In this document: positions 7,343-14,625 of the stretch, piece after piece
Layout: each line of letters starts with the position of its first letter
Numbering within the stretch: position 1 is the first letter of the stretch
Assembly (NCBI RefSeq): GCF_002014985.1
Contig: NZ_MUXU01000087.1
Coordinates: forward strand, 1-16,582
Direction of reading: 5' to 3'
Origin: Moraxella caviae
Lineage (GTDB): Bacteria > Pseudomonadota > Gammaproteobacteria > Pseudomonadales > Moraxellaceae
DNA length: 16,582 nt
Notes under the pieces: generated by a model
What the model saw: only the letters and a program-made list of their open reading frames with translations
Told to the model about the DNA's origin: nothing
Database searches by the model: none
Made by a program: the position numbers and the translations under genes

Positions 7343-8740
7343 TCAAACAACCTTGCCCAGCGCTTTTTGACTGTGCTTTTGCAAATACCACAGCAAAAAC
7401 ACCGCCGCCACCGCAAGCGACACCACCAAAGCCGTCCAAAATCCATAAATGCCCATGTCAAAATAAAACGCCAGCGCATAGCCGGGAATCAGCCCGCAGC
7501 CCCAAAACGCCACCAAATGAATCACCATCGGCATGGTGGTAACTTTATAACCACGCAGCGCATAGCTTGCCACGCATTGCACTGCGTCCACCAGCTGAAA
7601 GGCAGCGGCAAATAAAATAATGCCAGACGCAATGCCAATCACCGTCAAATCGTCCGTGTACATCTGGGCAAGTGGTGTGCGCAAAAGCACCAAAAACGCC
7701 GCCGTCAAAAGCGAAATCAGCGCAGCTGTCGCCACTGACACGCCAGAAATGTAGCGCGCTTTGGCGAAATTTTTCTTGCCGATGGCGATGCCCACTTGCA
7801 CCGTGCTGGCAATGCCAATGCTTTGCGGAATCATGTAAATAATCCCCGTCAGGCTAATCACCACCTGCTGCGCCGCCACATAATCTTCGGTGTTGGCGGG
7901 CAGTTTCGCTACCAAAAACATGATGCAAGTAAACAGGCTCACTTCCACAAAAAACGATAAGCCAATCGGAATGCCAAGCCGTGTGATGTCTTTAAACAGC
8001 CGAAAATTTGGCAGGCTGAATTTATCCATCAAGCCAAAGGGCTTAAAATATTTACCGCGCGCCACATAAGCGCCCAGCACAATGGCATTCACCCAAAAGA
8101 CGATGGCTGTCGCCAGTCCGCAGCCAGCACCGCCCAGCGCAGGCATGCCAAATTTGCCATAGACGAAAATCCAGTTGAGCGGAATGTTTAAAAAGAAGCA
8201 TAGCCAGCTGACCCACATGATGACGTTTGGCTTATTTAGGCTGGACGCATAGGCGTGCAAGCTGCGATGAATCATGGCGGCAGGCATGGCAAGCCCCACA
8301 AACCGCAGATACTGCTCGGTGATTTGCAGCGTATAATCACTAAGCGCAAAAAACGAGCGAAAAGGCGCAATCGCAAGCCACATAATCGCCATGCCAAGCA
8401 CGCCCATCGCCACGCCATACCAAAGACCTTGTCTGCCAAGCTCGCCAATTTCATGCGAGCGTGCCGCACCTTTACTCACCGAGCCAAATTGTTGGGCAAT
8501 CATGGGGTTAAGTGCGGTCATTACGCCCATCAAAGTTACATAAACTGTGGCAAAAAGACTGCTGCCAAGCGCCACGGCCGCCAAATCTTCCTTGCCAGCA
8601 CCGCCAGCCATCACCGTATCCACAAAGCCAGTGCCGATTTGCGCCACTTGTGATAGCAGCATGGGCAAAGTCAGCGCAAATAATGCGCTAAGCTCTTTTT
8701 TGTAAGTGGCAAACGAATAACGATGAATGTCTAGCAGCAT
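7343..8740 (-). CDS. norM: MATE family multidrug efflux transporter, NorM-like
   Basis: Twelve-helix inner-membrane antiporter that exports cationic drugs and dyes in exchange for Na+ or H+. At 465 residues it has the normal family length. The first helix region carries QVAQIGTGFVDTVMAGG (31-47), with Asp41 as the counterpart of the essential NorM aspartate. Glu266 in SFFVEVSLF and Asp385 in QLVDAVQ match the other acidic residues of the NorM cation site. NIPLNWIFVYGKFGMPALGG (185-204) is nearly identical to the corresponding NorM segment as I remember it. The two six-helix halves are separated near residue 230-250. The ATG at 8740 has no strong Shine-Dalgarno site. An 11-bp direct repeat (AATTTAAACAG at 7310-7320 and 7328-7338) lies just past the stop. 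The family is certain; drug specificity is not readable. Confidence 0.92.
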   Translation of the reverse strand: MLLDIHRYSFATYKKELSALFALTLPMLLSQVAQIGTGFVDTVMAGGAGKEDLAAVALGSSLFATVYVTLMGVMTALNPMIAQQFGSVSKGAARSHEIGELGRQGLWYGVAMGVLGMAIMWLAIAPFRSFFALSDYTLQITEQYLRFVGLAMPAAMIHRSLHAYASSLNKPNVIMWVSWLCFFLNIPLNWIFVYGKFGMPALGGAGCGLATAIVFWVNAIVLGAYVARGKYFKPFGLMDKFSLPNFRLFKDITRLGIPIGLSFFVEVSLFTCIMFLVAKLPANTEDYVAAQQVVISLTGIIYMIPQSIGIASTVQVGIAIGKKNFAKARYISGVSVATAALISLLTAAFLVLLRTPLAQMYTDDLTVIGIASGIILFAAAFQLVDAVQCVASYALRGYKVTTMPMVIHLVAFWGCGLIPGYALAFYFDMGIYGFWTALVVSLAVAAVFLLWYLQKHSQKALGKVV

Positions 8741-8915
8741 GATAAAAGCGGTAATGTGATTTTAAAAAGTTGGGCGGGGAAATGATAAAGTAAAAAAGTT
8801 TGTGGGAAAATCGCAAGGCTAAATGATAAGTTTGTAAGATAAAAAGTTAGCCAATTTGCACTTTTGCCAACGGTGTATTGTAACTGATTTGGCGGATTTT
8901 GTGGCGGTAAACTTT

Positions 8916-8947
8916 TTGAACTTGCCAAGCGTTGAACTTGCCAAGCG
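8916..8947. repeat. Perfect 16-bp tandem duplication
   Basis: TTGAACTTGCCAAGCG occurs twice without a gap (8916-8931 and 8932-8947), immediately next to the terminator at 8950-8977. Each copy contains the overrepresented word TTGCCAAGCG. The rest of 8741-8949 is AT-rich and shows no gene. Confidence 0.9.
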
Positions 8948-8949
8948 TA

Positions 8950-8977
8950 AAAAAGACAAGGCTTGGCTTGTCTTTTT
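8950..8977 (-). terminator. Rho-independent terminator of the glycosyltransferase gene
   Basis: AAAAAGACAAG (8950-8960) and CTTGTCTTTTT (8967-8977) pair perfectly around a 6-base loop. It begins 29 bases after the - strand stop at 9007. The A/T flanks give a U tract in both directions, so it could also act on + strand transcripts. Confidence 0.85.
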
Positions 8978-9006
8978 AAGGTGAAGGGCTGTGCGTCTTG
9001 TGCGTG

Positions 9007-10065
9007 CTAATTAAGCAAACGCTTACGAAACGCCTCACGCACTTTGGCAAAATCCTCACGATGGCTTCTGCGCAAAACCACCATCAGCGTTTCGTACAGC
9101 TGATAGATGTTAAACAGCTCAAGCGTGAAATATTCATCAAGACTTTGTTGCTCATCATCGCCAAACGTTACCGAACGCTCCAGCGCACTAAACAGCAAAG
9201 GCGCGCTCAAAGCAGCGATATAAAACCGTGTGGCTTGATCTAAATCTTGGCGCACGGCATAAGATTGTAGCCGCTTAAAGGCGTTGAAGTGGTCGTGGAT
9301 TGAGCGGATGTCGTCCAGCTGATTGGCGGCGCCGTCAGTGCGATGGCGATAATAATAAAACAGCTGGCTGATTTCCAGAAAGTTAAACTGACAGCACGTC
9401 AATGCCCGAATGACAAACAGCGTATCTTCAGCGTAGCGCAAATTTTCATCAAACAGCAGACCGTTATCTTGTAAATGACTGGTCTTAAAAATGTGCGTCC
9501 ACAGCTCAGGCGAAAAGCTCTTTTGCAGTAAGCAATCCATGTAATACTGCGATGACACGATTTCCACATGATGACCATGCGCCACTTTCTCGCCATAGAC
9601 AGCGCGTGCAGTGGTGGCTACGTCTGGCAGGGCAGGCAGTACGATGATGTTTTGTTTCGCCCAAACGAACAAACCTTTGGCGATGGCGACGTTTTCTTGT
9701 GCCATGATGCGCAAAAGATCACGAAAGTTGATTTTCTCCGCCAAATAATCATCAGAATCCACAAAATACACATACTTGCCAGCAGCCGCTTTTATCCCTG
9801 CGTTTCTCGCTGCTGACACGCCTTTATTTTCTTGGCTGATGATTTTTATAAAATCATACCGCTTGGCAAATTCAGCCAAAACTTCACCACTGCCATCGGT
9901 TGAACCATCATCAATGGCAATGATTTCTTTATCAATGTCTTGCGCAATGATACTTTCTAAACACTGCGATAAATATTCACAAGTGTTGTAGACAGGCACG
10001 ATAAAGGTGATATCATGCTTTGGGCTTTGGGCTTTGGGCTTTGGGCTTTGGGCTTTTTTTGGCAT
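9007..10065 (-). CDS. Family 2 glycosyltransferase, probably phase variable
   Basis: 352 residues from the ATG at 10065. The GT-A domain runs from about residue 18: ITFIVPVYNT (19-28), the nucleotide-binding IDDGSTDGSG (51-60), ENKGVSAARNAG (79-90) and the metal-binding DSDD (103-106). It transfers a sugar from a nucleotide donor, probably to lipooligosaccharide or another surface glycan at the cytosolic face; donor and acceptor cannot be predicted. Residues 5-17 are a repeat-encoded leader, KAQSPKPKAQSPK, made by five copies of a 7-bp repeat just after the start codon. A second ATG at 10069 is in another frame and reads into TGA right after the repeat. The protein is a close paralog of the adjacent 10334-11371 product, especially in the first 110 residues and at the C-terminus. 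A terminator follows at 8950-8977. Confidence 0.9.
   Translation of the reverse strand: MPKKAQSPKPKAQSPKHDITFIVPVYNTCEYLSQCLESIIAQDIDKEIIAIDDGSTDGSGEVLAEFAKRYDFIKIISQENKGVSAARNAGIKAAAGKYVYFVDSDDYLAEKINFRDLLRIMAQENVAIAKGLFVWAKQNIIVLPALPDVATTARAVYGEKVAHGHHVEIVSSQYYMDCLLQKSFSPELWTHIFKTSHLQDNGLLFDENLRYAEDTLFVIRALTCCQFNFLEISQLFYYYRHRTDGAANQLDDIRSIHDHFNAFKRLQSYAVRQDLDQATRFYIAALSAPLLFSALERSVTFGDDEQQSLDEYFTLELFNIYQLYETLMVVLRRSHREDFAKVREAFRKRLLN
10019..10053. repeat. Heptanucleotide simple sequence repeat, five copies, in the coding start
   Basis: Five perfect copies of TTTGGGC on the + strand (GCCCAAA in the coding direction) lie 12 bases into the glycosyltransferase reading frame, next to a run of seven A residues in the coding strand (10054-10060). 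Since 7 is not a multiple of 3, each gain or loss changes the reading frame. This is the hallmark of slipped-strand phase variation. Confidence 0.95.
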
Positions 10066-10239
10066 ACATTGGTACAACTCTATGCAATGAAAGGTTTCTT
10101 TTATTTTAGCTTAATTTTACTACAAAAGCACTAGAAATGACGCGGTTGTCTATAAAAATTTGTGCGGGTGGTGTGAGATAGGGATTTAAATAAGAAATGA
10201 CTTGTAAATTGAGCTTTTCTGACGGAAATTTGGCAGATT

Positions 10240-10320
10240 GTAAGTTGGGTTAAGCGGAGTGAAACCCCAACGTTTGAAATGAGATTTGGAATGTTGGGTT
10301 ACGCTTTCGCCAACCCAAGC
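10240..10320. repeat. Palindromic REP/MITE-like element, copy 1
   Basis: An 81-bp element with two imperfect hairpins. The left arm starts GTAAGTTGGGTT, and the right arm, GTTGGGTTACGC to CAACCCAAGC, is at 10293-10320. Its reverse complement matches the element at 13154-13241 over most of its length. It ends 14 bases beyond the stop of the glycosyltransferase gene at 10334 and may influence its transcript end. The rest of 10066-10239 holds the upstream region of the repeat-bearing glycosyltransferase with no clear promoter. Confidence 0.75.
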
Positions 10321-10333
10321 AAAATCAGCGTTT

Positions 10334-11371
10334 TCACAGCAGACGCTGGCGAAATTCTGCGTGTACTCGGCTAAATGCGTTGGATGGGCGTTGTTGCAGG
10401 CGTGCGGATAAGATTTCGTACAGCTGATACATGCCAAATAATTCTAGGCTCACTTCGCTGTCAATTTGTGCTTTGGCGGTTTCGTCCAGTTGAAAATACA
10501 CGCTTTCAAACAAATGCGCCAGCACCGATAAGCCAAGCAGTAAAATATTGTGGCGTGTGTTGTAGTCAAAATCTCGCTCAAGCGTGTAATATTGCACGGC
10601 TTTTACCGCTTTGATTTGCGATAAAAACATGGCGGTGTTGTTCGCTTGATTGATGGCGCTGCCAGTGCGATGGCGATAAAAATAGAAAATCTCGCTGGTT
10701 TCCGCCATTAAAAATTCAGCACAAGTCAGCACCTTAGTAACAAACAGCAAATCTTCGGCATATTCCAGCGATTCATCAAAGTACAGCTCATGCGTGCGCA
10801 AATGCTGCGTGCGAAAAATGTACGCCCACAGCTCCACGGTAAAGACACGCACCAAAAGCGCTTGGATATATTGTGATGATGGCGCGATTTGTAGGTAGTG
10901 TTTTTGTCTTGTGCCGTGCTGGTAAATGTCCAGCGCGGCTTGTTGGGCTTTTGGCAGGGCGGGCAAAAAGACTTCTTCGTCTTGAATTTCCCAAATCGCA
11001 CAGCCTTTTAGGGCGGCAAGATTTTCCTTGTCCATGATGGCGATGTAATCGTCAAAGCGAATGTTTGGCAGCAGATAATCGTCAGAATCCACAAAATACA
11101 CATAACGCCCAGCGGCTGCTTTAATCCCAGCATTTCTGGCAGCTGATACGCCTTTGTTTTCTTGGGTGATGATTTTGATGAAATCGTACCGCTTGGCAAA
11201 TTGTGCCAAAACTTCACCACTGCCATCAGTTGAGCCGTCATCAATGGCGATGATTTGCTTATCGATATTTTGGGCGATGATGCTGTCTAGGCATTGGGCT
11301 AGAAATTTGGCGGTGTTATAGACGGGTATGATGAAGGTGATGTCGTAGGTGGTTTGTCTGGAGGCGTTCAT
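10334..11371 (-). CDS. Family 2 glycosyltransferase (upstream paralog)
   Basis: 345 residues from an ATG at 11371. The GT-A motifs are ITFIIPVYNT (11-20), IDDGSTDGSG (43-52), ENKGVSAARNAG (71-82) and the metal-binding DSDD (95-98). The predicted role is sugar transfer from a nucleotide donor in surface glycan synthesis, acceptor unknown. Compared with the neighbour at 9007-10065, residues 9-100 are almost identical and the C-terminal block (ELFxxYQLYE, then RxEFRxRLL) is shared, while the middle has drifted, as expected if donor or acceptor specificity changed after tandem duplication. FYFYRHRTGSAINQ near residue 220 has its equivalent in the neighbour. It lacks the 7-bp repeat, so it should be constitutively in frame. 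About 270 bases with a palindromic element separate the two genes. No clear ribosome binding site is visible. Confidence 0.9.
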   Translation of the reverse strand: MNASRQTTYDITFIIPVYNTAKFLAQCLDSIIAQNIDKQIIAIDDGSTDGSGEVLAQFAKRYDFIKIITQENKGVSAARNAGIKAAAGRYVYFVDSDDYLLPNIRFDDYIAIMDKENLAALKGCAIWEIQDEEVFLPALPKAQQAALDIYQHGTRQKHYLQIAPSSQYIQALLVRVFTVELWAYIFRTQHLRTHELYFDESLEYAEDLLFVTKVLTCAEFLMAETSEIFYFYRHRTGSAINQANNTAMFLSQIKAVKAVQYYTLERDFDYNTRHNILLLGLSVLAHLFESVYFQLDETAKAQIDSEVSLELFGMYQLYEILSARLQQRPSNAFSRVHAEFRQRLL

Positions 11372-11934
11372 GGCAGGTGTGGTTTTTAAAATTCCGTTTT
11401 AATCGTTGCTTTATTAGTGCGTTCAGATTTGGTGCATTCAGAGCGCAAAATAAAGCCTAAATAAGCGAAAGACGAGAAAACGCTTTGAATTTGAATGGAT
11501 AACCGCAGGAATTAACGTAAAAATTACGGTTTGAAATTAAAAAATGTCTTAAATAAAAATGAGATTAAATCGCATTATTGATTTGTGGCGGTATTGTCTC
11601 ACAATTTCCCAGATTGTGCAAGATTTTTTGCAGAATTACTAATAATTCATTCATCTTTTATTTTAAAAATATCATTAAGTATTTTATGGGTTTGATGCCA
11701 TTATAAGGTGGCGTAATTTTTATGCGATTTACCAAGTTTTAAAACTTAGAAAAAGTCATAAAAAACCCACAAATTTTTGCAAATTATTTCGGCTATTTTT
11801 GTCAAAATAGGGCATAATATAGCCAAGATTTGTCGTGAGTGAAATGTGCGCAAATTTATGCGTCAATTCACGCCAAATATGACTTTTTGTAATATTAAAA
11901 ATAACTAAAACTTAACAAAAGAGCCAAAATTGCC
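11372..11934. other. Divergent AT-rich intergenic region, no gene found
   Basis: 563 bases between the divergently transcribed glycosyltransferase and PerM-like genes. It is very AT-rich and has stops in all frames. It must hold both promoters, but I find no convincing -35/-10 pair. A perfect 14-base palindrome, AAGTTTTAAAACTT, is at 11734-11747 and could be an operator or chance. Confidence 0.5.
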
Positions 11935-13113
11935 ATGCTGGAACAATGGACCAAAGAATTGATTTTGCAGCGACTGCTCGCCTTGACGCTGCTCACCATC
12001 TTGATTGTGCTGTGCTTTCAGGTGGTGCATTTTTTCATTTCGCCTGCGATTTGGGCGGCGATTTTGGCGTATGTAACTTTTCCGCTGTACCGATTTTTCC
12101 ATCAAAAAGTGCAGCTGGGGGCGACGCTCTCGGCATTGATTATGACGGTGGTGATTTCGCTGCTGATTGGCGTACCGCTGATTGTGGGTGTGTTTTTCTT
12201 GCAGCAAGAAGTGGTGAGCTTTTATGGCATGGCGATTCGCCGTCTGCAGGCGGGCTATGTGGATTTGCCAGAAAGCGTGAAAAATTTGCCTGTGATTGGT
12301 CAGCAAATCAAAGACACGCTGTGGGAGATTAACAAAGACCCTGAAGCGTCAATGGCGGCGGTGCGTCAGTGGGTGCAGTCGCATTTGTATTATGGCAAGA
12401 TGGCGTTTGACGTGGCGTTAAAGGCGATGGCGAAACTGGGCATGGCGCTGATGACGCTGTTTTTCTTTTATCGTGATGGGCTAAGCCTGATGCGCCAAAT
12501 CCGCCAAGCGCTGCGCAACATCGTGGGCGATCGCATTGATGATTATATCAATTCGGTGGGCGCAACCACGCAAGCGGTGATTTATGGCATTGGCTTGACT
12601 GCGCTGGCGCAGGCACTTTTGGCGGGCATGGGCTATGTGGTGGCAGGCGCGCCAAACCCAATTTTGCTGACAATCATCACTTTTGTGGCGGCACTGATTC
12701 CGTTTGGCACGCCATTTGCGTGGGGTGGTGTGGCGTTGTGGCTGTTTATGCAAGGTCATACTTATGAAGGGATTGGGCTTGCGCTGTGGGGTATTTTGGT
12801 GATTAGCTGGGTGGATAATTTGATTCGTCCGATTGTCATCAGCGGTGCGACCAAAATTCCGTTCATCATCATTTTTATTGGCGTGCTGGGCGGTTTGACG
12901 GCATTTGGTTTTGTGGGGCTGTTTGTTGGGCCGGTGATTTTATCGATTGCGCTTGCCATTTGGCGTGAGTGGATTAGCCAGCATAAAAACGAAATTTTCT
13001 CACCAAAAAACGCAGCCTTTGCGGTGGCAGATGGTGAAGCCTTGCTGGCTGATACCACGCCCACGCCTGTGCTGGACGAGCAAAAATTAAGCGATGATGC
13101 GGATAAATCGTGA
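11935..13113 (+). CDS. AI-2E family transporter (PerM/YdgG-like)
   Basis: 392 residues with about seven to eight membrane helices, typical of the AI-2E transporter family (PerM, TqsA). Hydrophobic segments start near residues 14-36 and 38-55, followed by 63-90, a soluble part (about 91-155), and a dense C-terminal membrane block from about 160 to 342. The family marks are DNLIRPIVISG (294-304), GGLTAFGFVGLFVGPVIL (319-336) and the FFFYRDG motif (176-182). Members have been linked to autoinducer-2 export, sodium/proton exchange or permease roles; this one cannot be assigned a substrate. The last 45 residues are a charged soluble tail. The ATG has a weak AGAG site about 10 bases upstream. The gene stands alone; the palindromic element at 13154 lies about 40 bases after the stop. 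Confidence 0.88.
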   Translation: MLEQWTKELILQRLLALTLLTILIVLCFQVVHFFISPAIWAAILAYVTFPLYRFFHQKVQLGATLSALIMTVVISLLIGVPLIVGVFFLQQEVVSFYGMAIRRLQAGYVDLPESVKNLPVIGQQIKDTLWEINKDPEASMAAVRQWVQSHLYYGKMAFDVALKAMAKLGMALMTLFFFYRDGLSLMRQIRQALRNIVGDRIDDYINSVGATTQAVIYGIGLTALAQALLAGMGYVVAGAPNPILLTIITFVAALIPFGTPFAWGGVALWLFMQGHTYEGIGLALWGILVISWVDNLIRPIVISGATKIPFIIIFIGVLGGLTAFGFVGLFVGPVILSIALAIWREWISQHKNEIFSPKNAAFAVADGEALLADTTPTPVLDEQKLSDDADKS

Positions 13114-13153
13114 GTGGATTTGCTAAATCGGTTGGCTAAATTGGCGTAAAACC

Positions 13154-13241
13154 GTAAGCTGGGTTAGCGAAAGTGCAACCCAACGTTTTATGGGTAAATC
13201 TTACTTCATGTTGGGTTGTCGCTCCGCTTAACCCAACTTAC
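13154..13241. repeat. Palindromic REP/MITE-like element, copy 2 (inverted relative to copy 1)
   Basis: An 88-bp element with terminal GTAAG (13154) and CTTAC (ending 13241). The left arm carries GGGTTAGCGAAAGTGCAACC and the right arm GGGTTGTCGCTCCGCTTAAC. It aligns closely with the reverse complement of 10240-10320. It lies downstream of the PerM-like gene and may serve as its transcript end. Confidence 0.75.
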
Positions 13242-13243
13242 GA

Positions 13244-13339
13244 ATCGCCCCTAAATTAAACTTACTTATCGCCCTTAAATTAAACTCGCAAATTGCTCTT
13301 AGGGCGTAGGTTGAGTTGGTAAAAATACAACTTACCAAC
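13244..13339. repeat. Imperfect 24-bp tandem repeat and hairpin upstream of pdxB
   Basis: Two 24-bp units (13244-13267 and 13268-13291) share ATCGCCCYTAAATTAAACT, and a third, decayed unit follows. GTTGGTA (13315-13321) and TACCAAC (13333-13339) form a perfect 7-base stem in the probable pdxB leader. It may be debris of the adjacent palindromic element. Confidence 0.5.
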
Positions 13340-13371
13340 CACAAAAACCATTTAAAAACAAAGAGATAAAT

Positions 13372-14454
13372 ATGATTAGCGTATTGGCGGACGAAAATAT
13401 CAGCAATCTTGGCGATTATTTGCGTTGCCATCAAGACGTGCGTTTTATCACGATAAAAGGGCGAGACATCAACCAGCAAAGTCTTGATAAATATCGCCCT
13501 GATGCGCTGTTTATCCGCTCGGTAACGCCAATCAAGCCATCGCTGGATTTGGCAGGCGTGAAGTTTGTCGGTTCGGCAACGATTGGCACGGACCATGTGG
13601 ACGCACAGTTTTTAGCCGAGCAAAATATCCGCTTTGCCAATGCAGTGGGATGCAGCAAACATTCGGTGGCGCAATATGTACTGACGGCAATCGGCAAGCT
13701 GCGCCCAAATGCGGCGTTATCGCCTGTACGCCTTGGTATTATTGGGCTTGGCAATATTGGCAGCACGCTTGCTGGGTACGCCAAGGACTTGGGCTGGCAG
13801 GTGGCAGGCTATGACCCGTTTTTGCCAGCGTCCGCCATCAATAACAGCGATTTGCCAACGCTACTACAAACCAGCGATGTGATTTCGCTGCACACGCCTT
13901 TGACACGCACGGGCGAGTATCCGACTTTTGGGCTGATGAACCGTGAGCATTTGGCGCAGCTTAAGCCAAATGCGCTGCTTATCAATTCGGCGCGCGGTGA
14001 AATTATCAAAGAAGCCGATTTAATCGCAGCGATTGATGAGCAAAACCTGCAAGTGGTGCTGGACGTATTTCCGCACGAACCTGTTGTCAGTGCCAAACTT
14101 TGCGAGCGTCTTAGCCTTGCCACACCGCACATTGCAGGCTATACCACAGAAGGTAAATTGCGTGGTACGGACATGATTTATCGTGCGTTTTGTGAGCATT
14201 TTGGCTTGCCAGTTTTACAAAATATGGATAATTTGCTTGCGCCAAGCCCTTATCAATGGCAAGACATCAAGCGCCATTGGCAAGCGGCGGCGAAAAGCGG
14301 TGCGCCAGACGCACTCACGCCTTTTTATGACATTGGTGCTGATGATGCCAGCCTGCGTGCGGTGTGTACGGCTGGCTTGGCAGATGGCGAGCAGGCGGCG
14401 GCGTTTGATAGGCTGCGCAAAGAATATCCGCTCAGACGTGAGTGGTTGTATTAA
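13372..14454 (+). CDS. pdxB: Erythronate-4-phosphate dehydrogenase
   Basis: Second step of the DXP-dependent pyridoxal 5'-phosphate pathway: NAD-linked oxidation of 4-phospho-D-erythronate, in the cytosol. The protein has 360 residues, a little shorter than the 378 of E. coli. The PdxB signature FVGSATIGTDHVD is at 65-77, and the Rossmann motif GLGNIG is at 125-130 within LGIIGLGNIGS. The catalytic residues of the D-2-hydroxyacid dehydrogenase family are Arg208 in NSARGEI, Glu236 in DVFPHEP and His253 in TPHIAGY. The stretch YTTEGKLRGTDMIYRAF (257-273) is specific for PdxB. The C-terminal dimerisation domain (about 290-360) is present but shortened. The ATG is preceded by AAAGAG at a workable distance. 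The gene precedes epmA by about 170 bases. Confidence 0.95.
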   Translation: MISVLADENISNLGDYLRCHQDVRFITIKGRDINQQSLDKYRPDALFIRSVTPIKPSLDLAGVKFVGSATIGTDHVDAQFLAEQNIRFANAVGCSKHSVAQYVLTAIGKLRPNAALSPVRLGIIGLGNIGSTLAGYAKDLGWQVAGYDPFLPASAINNSDLPTLLQTSDVISLHTPLTRTGEYPTFGLMNREHLAQLKPNALLINSARGEIIKEADLIAAIDEQNLQVVLDVFPHEPVVSAKLCERLSLATPHIAGYTTEGKLRGTDMIYRAFCEHFGLPVLQNMDNLLAPSPYQWQDIKRHWQAAAKSGAPDALTPFYDIGADDASLRAVCTAGLADGEQAAAFDRLRKEYPLRREWLY

Positions 14455-14575
14455 AATGGCGGCTACACGCCTAATAAAGTGATTGCGCTTAAAAACGGTT
14501 TGGCGTGGCAAAATCTTAAAACGCCAATCCGTTTCATTTGCTCAATTTACCGCCAAGTCGTCATTCAATCATTCC

Positions 14576-14603
14576 AATCACCACCTAATCACCACCCAAT
14601 CAC
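14576..14603. repeat. Imperfect 11-bp tandem repeat upstream of epmA
   Basis: AATCACCACCY occurs twice (14576-14586 and 14587-14597), followed by AATCAC. It lies 23-50 bases before the epmA ATG in a purine-poor leader. Its frame is open into epmA, but the EpmA family does not extend this far, so it is probably untranslated. Confidence 0.5.
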
Positions 14604-14625
14604 AAATTATAAATTACCAACCATC

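Noticed and set aside
8255..8653. A 132-codon + strand ORF within the MATE gene
   Set aside because: Antisense shadow of a well-supported transporter; basic, low-complexity translation.
10019..10053. The 7-bp repeat as a CRISPR-like or structural protein repeat
   Set aside because: There are no spacers and the unit is too short; the peptide repeat it encodes is only a by-product before the enzyme domain.
11791..11824. GGCTAT/ATAGCC pair and CATAAT box as a PerM-like gene promoter
   Set aside because: No -35 box sits at an acceptable spacing and the short pair has a 22-base loop, so it is not distinguishable from AT-rich background.
11905..12306. A 133-codon - strand ORF over the PerM-like gene start
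   Set aside because: Antisense shadow: the + strand frame shows unmistakable AI-2E family sequence, and the antisense product is a His/Gln/Arg-rich string.
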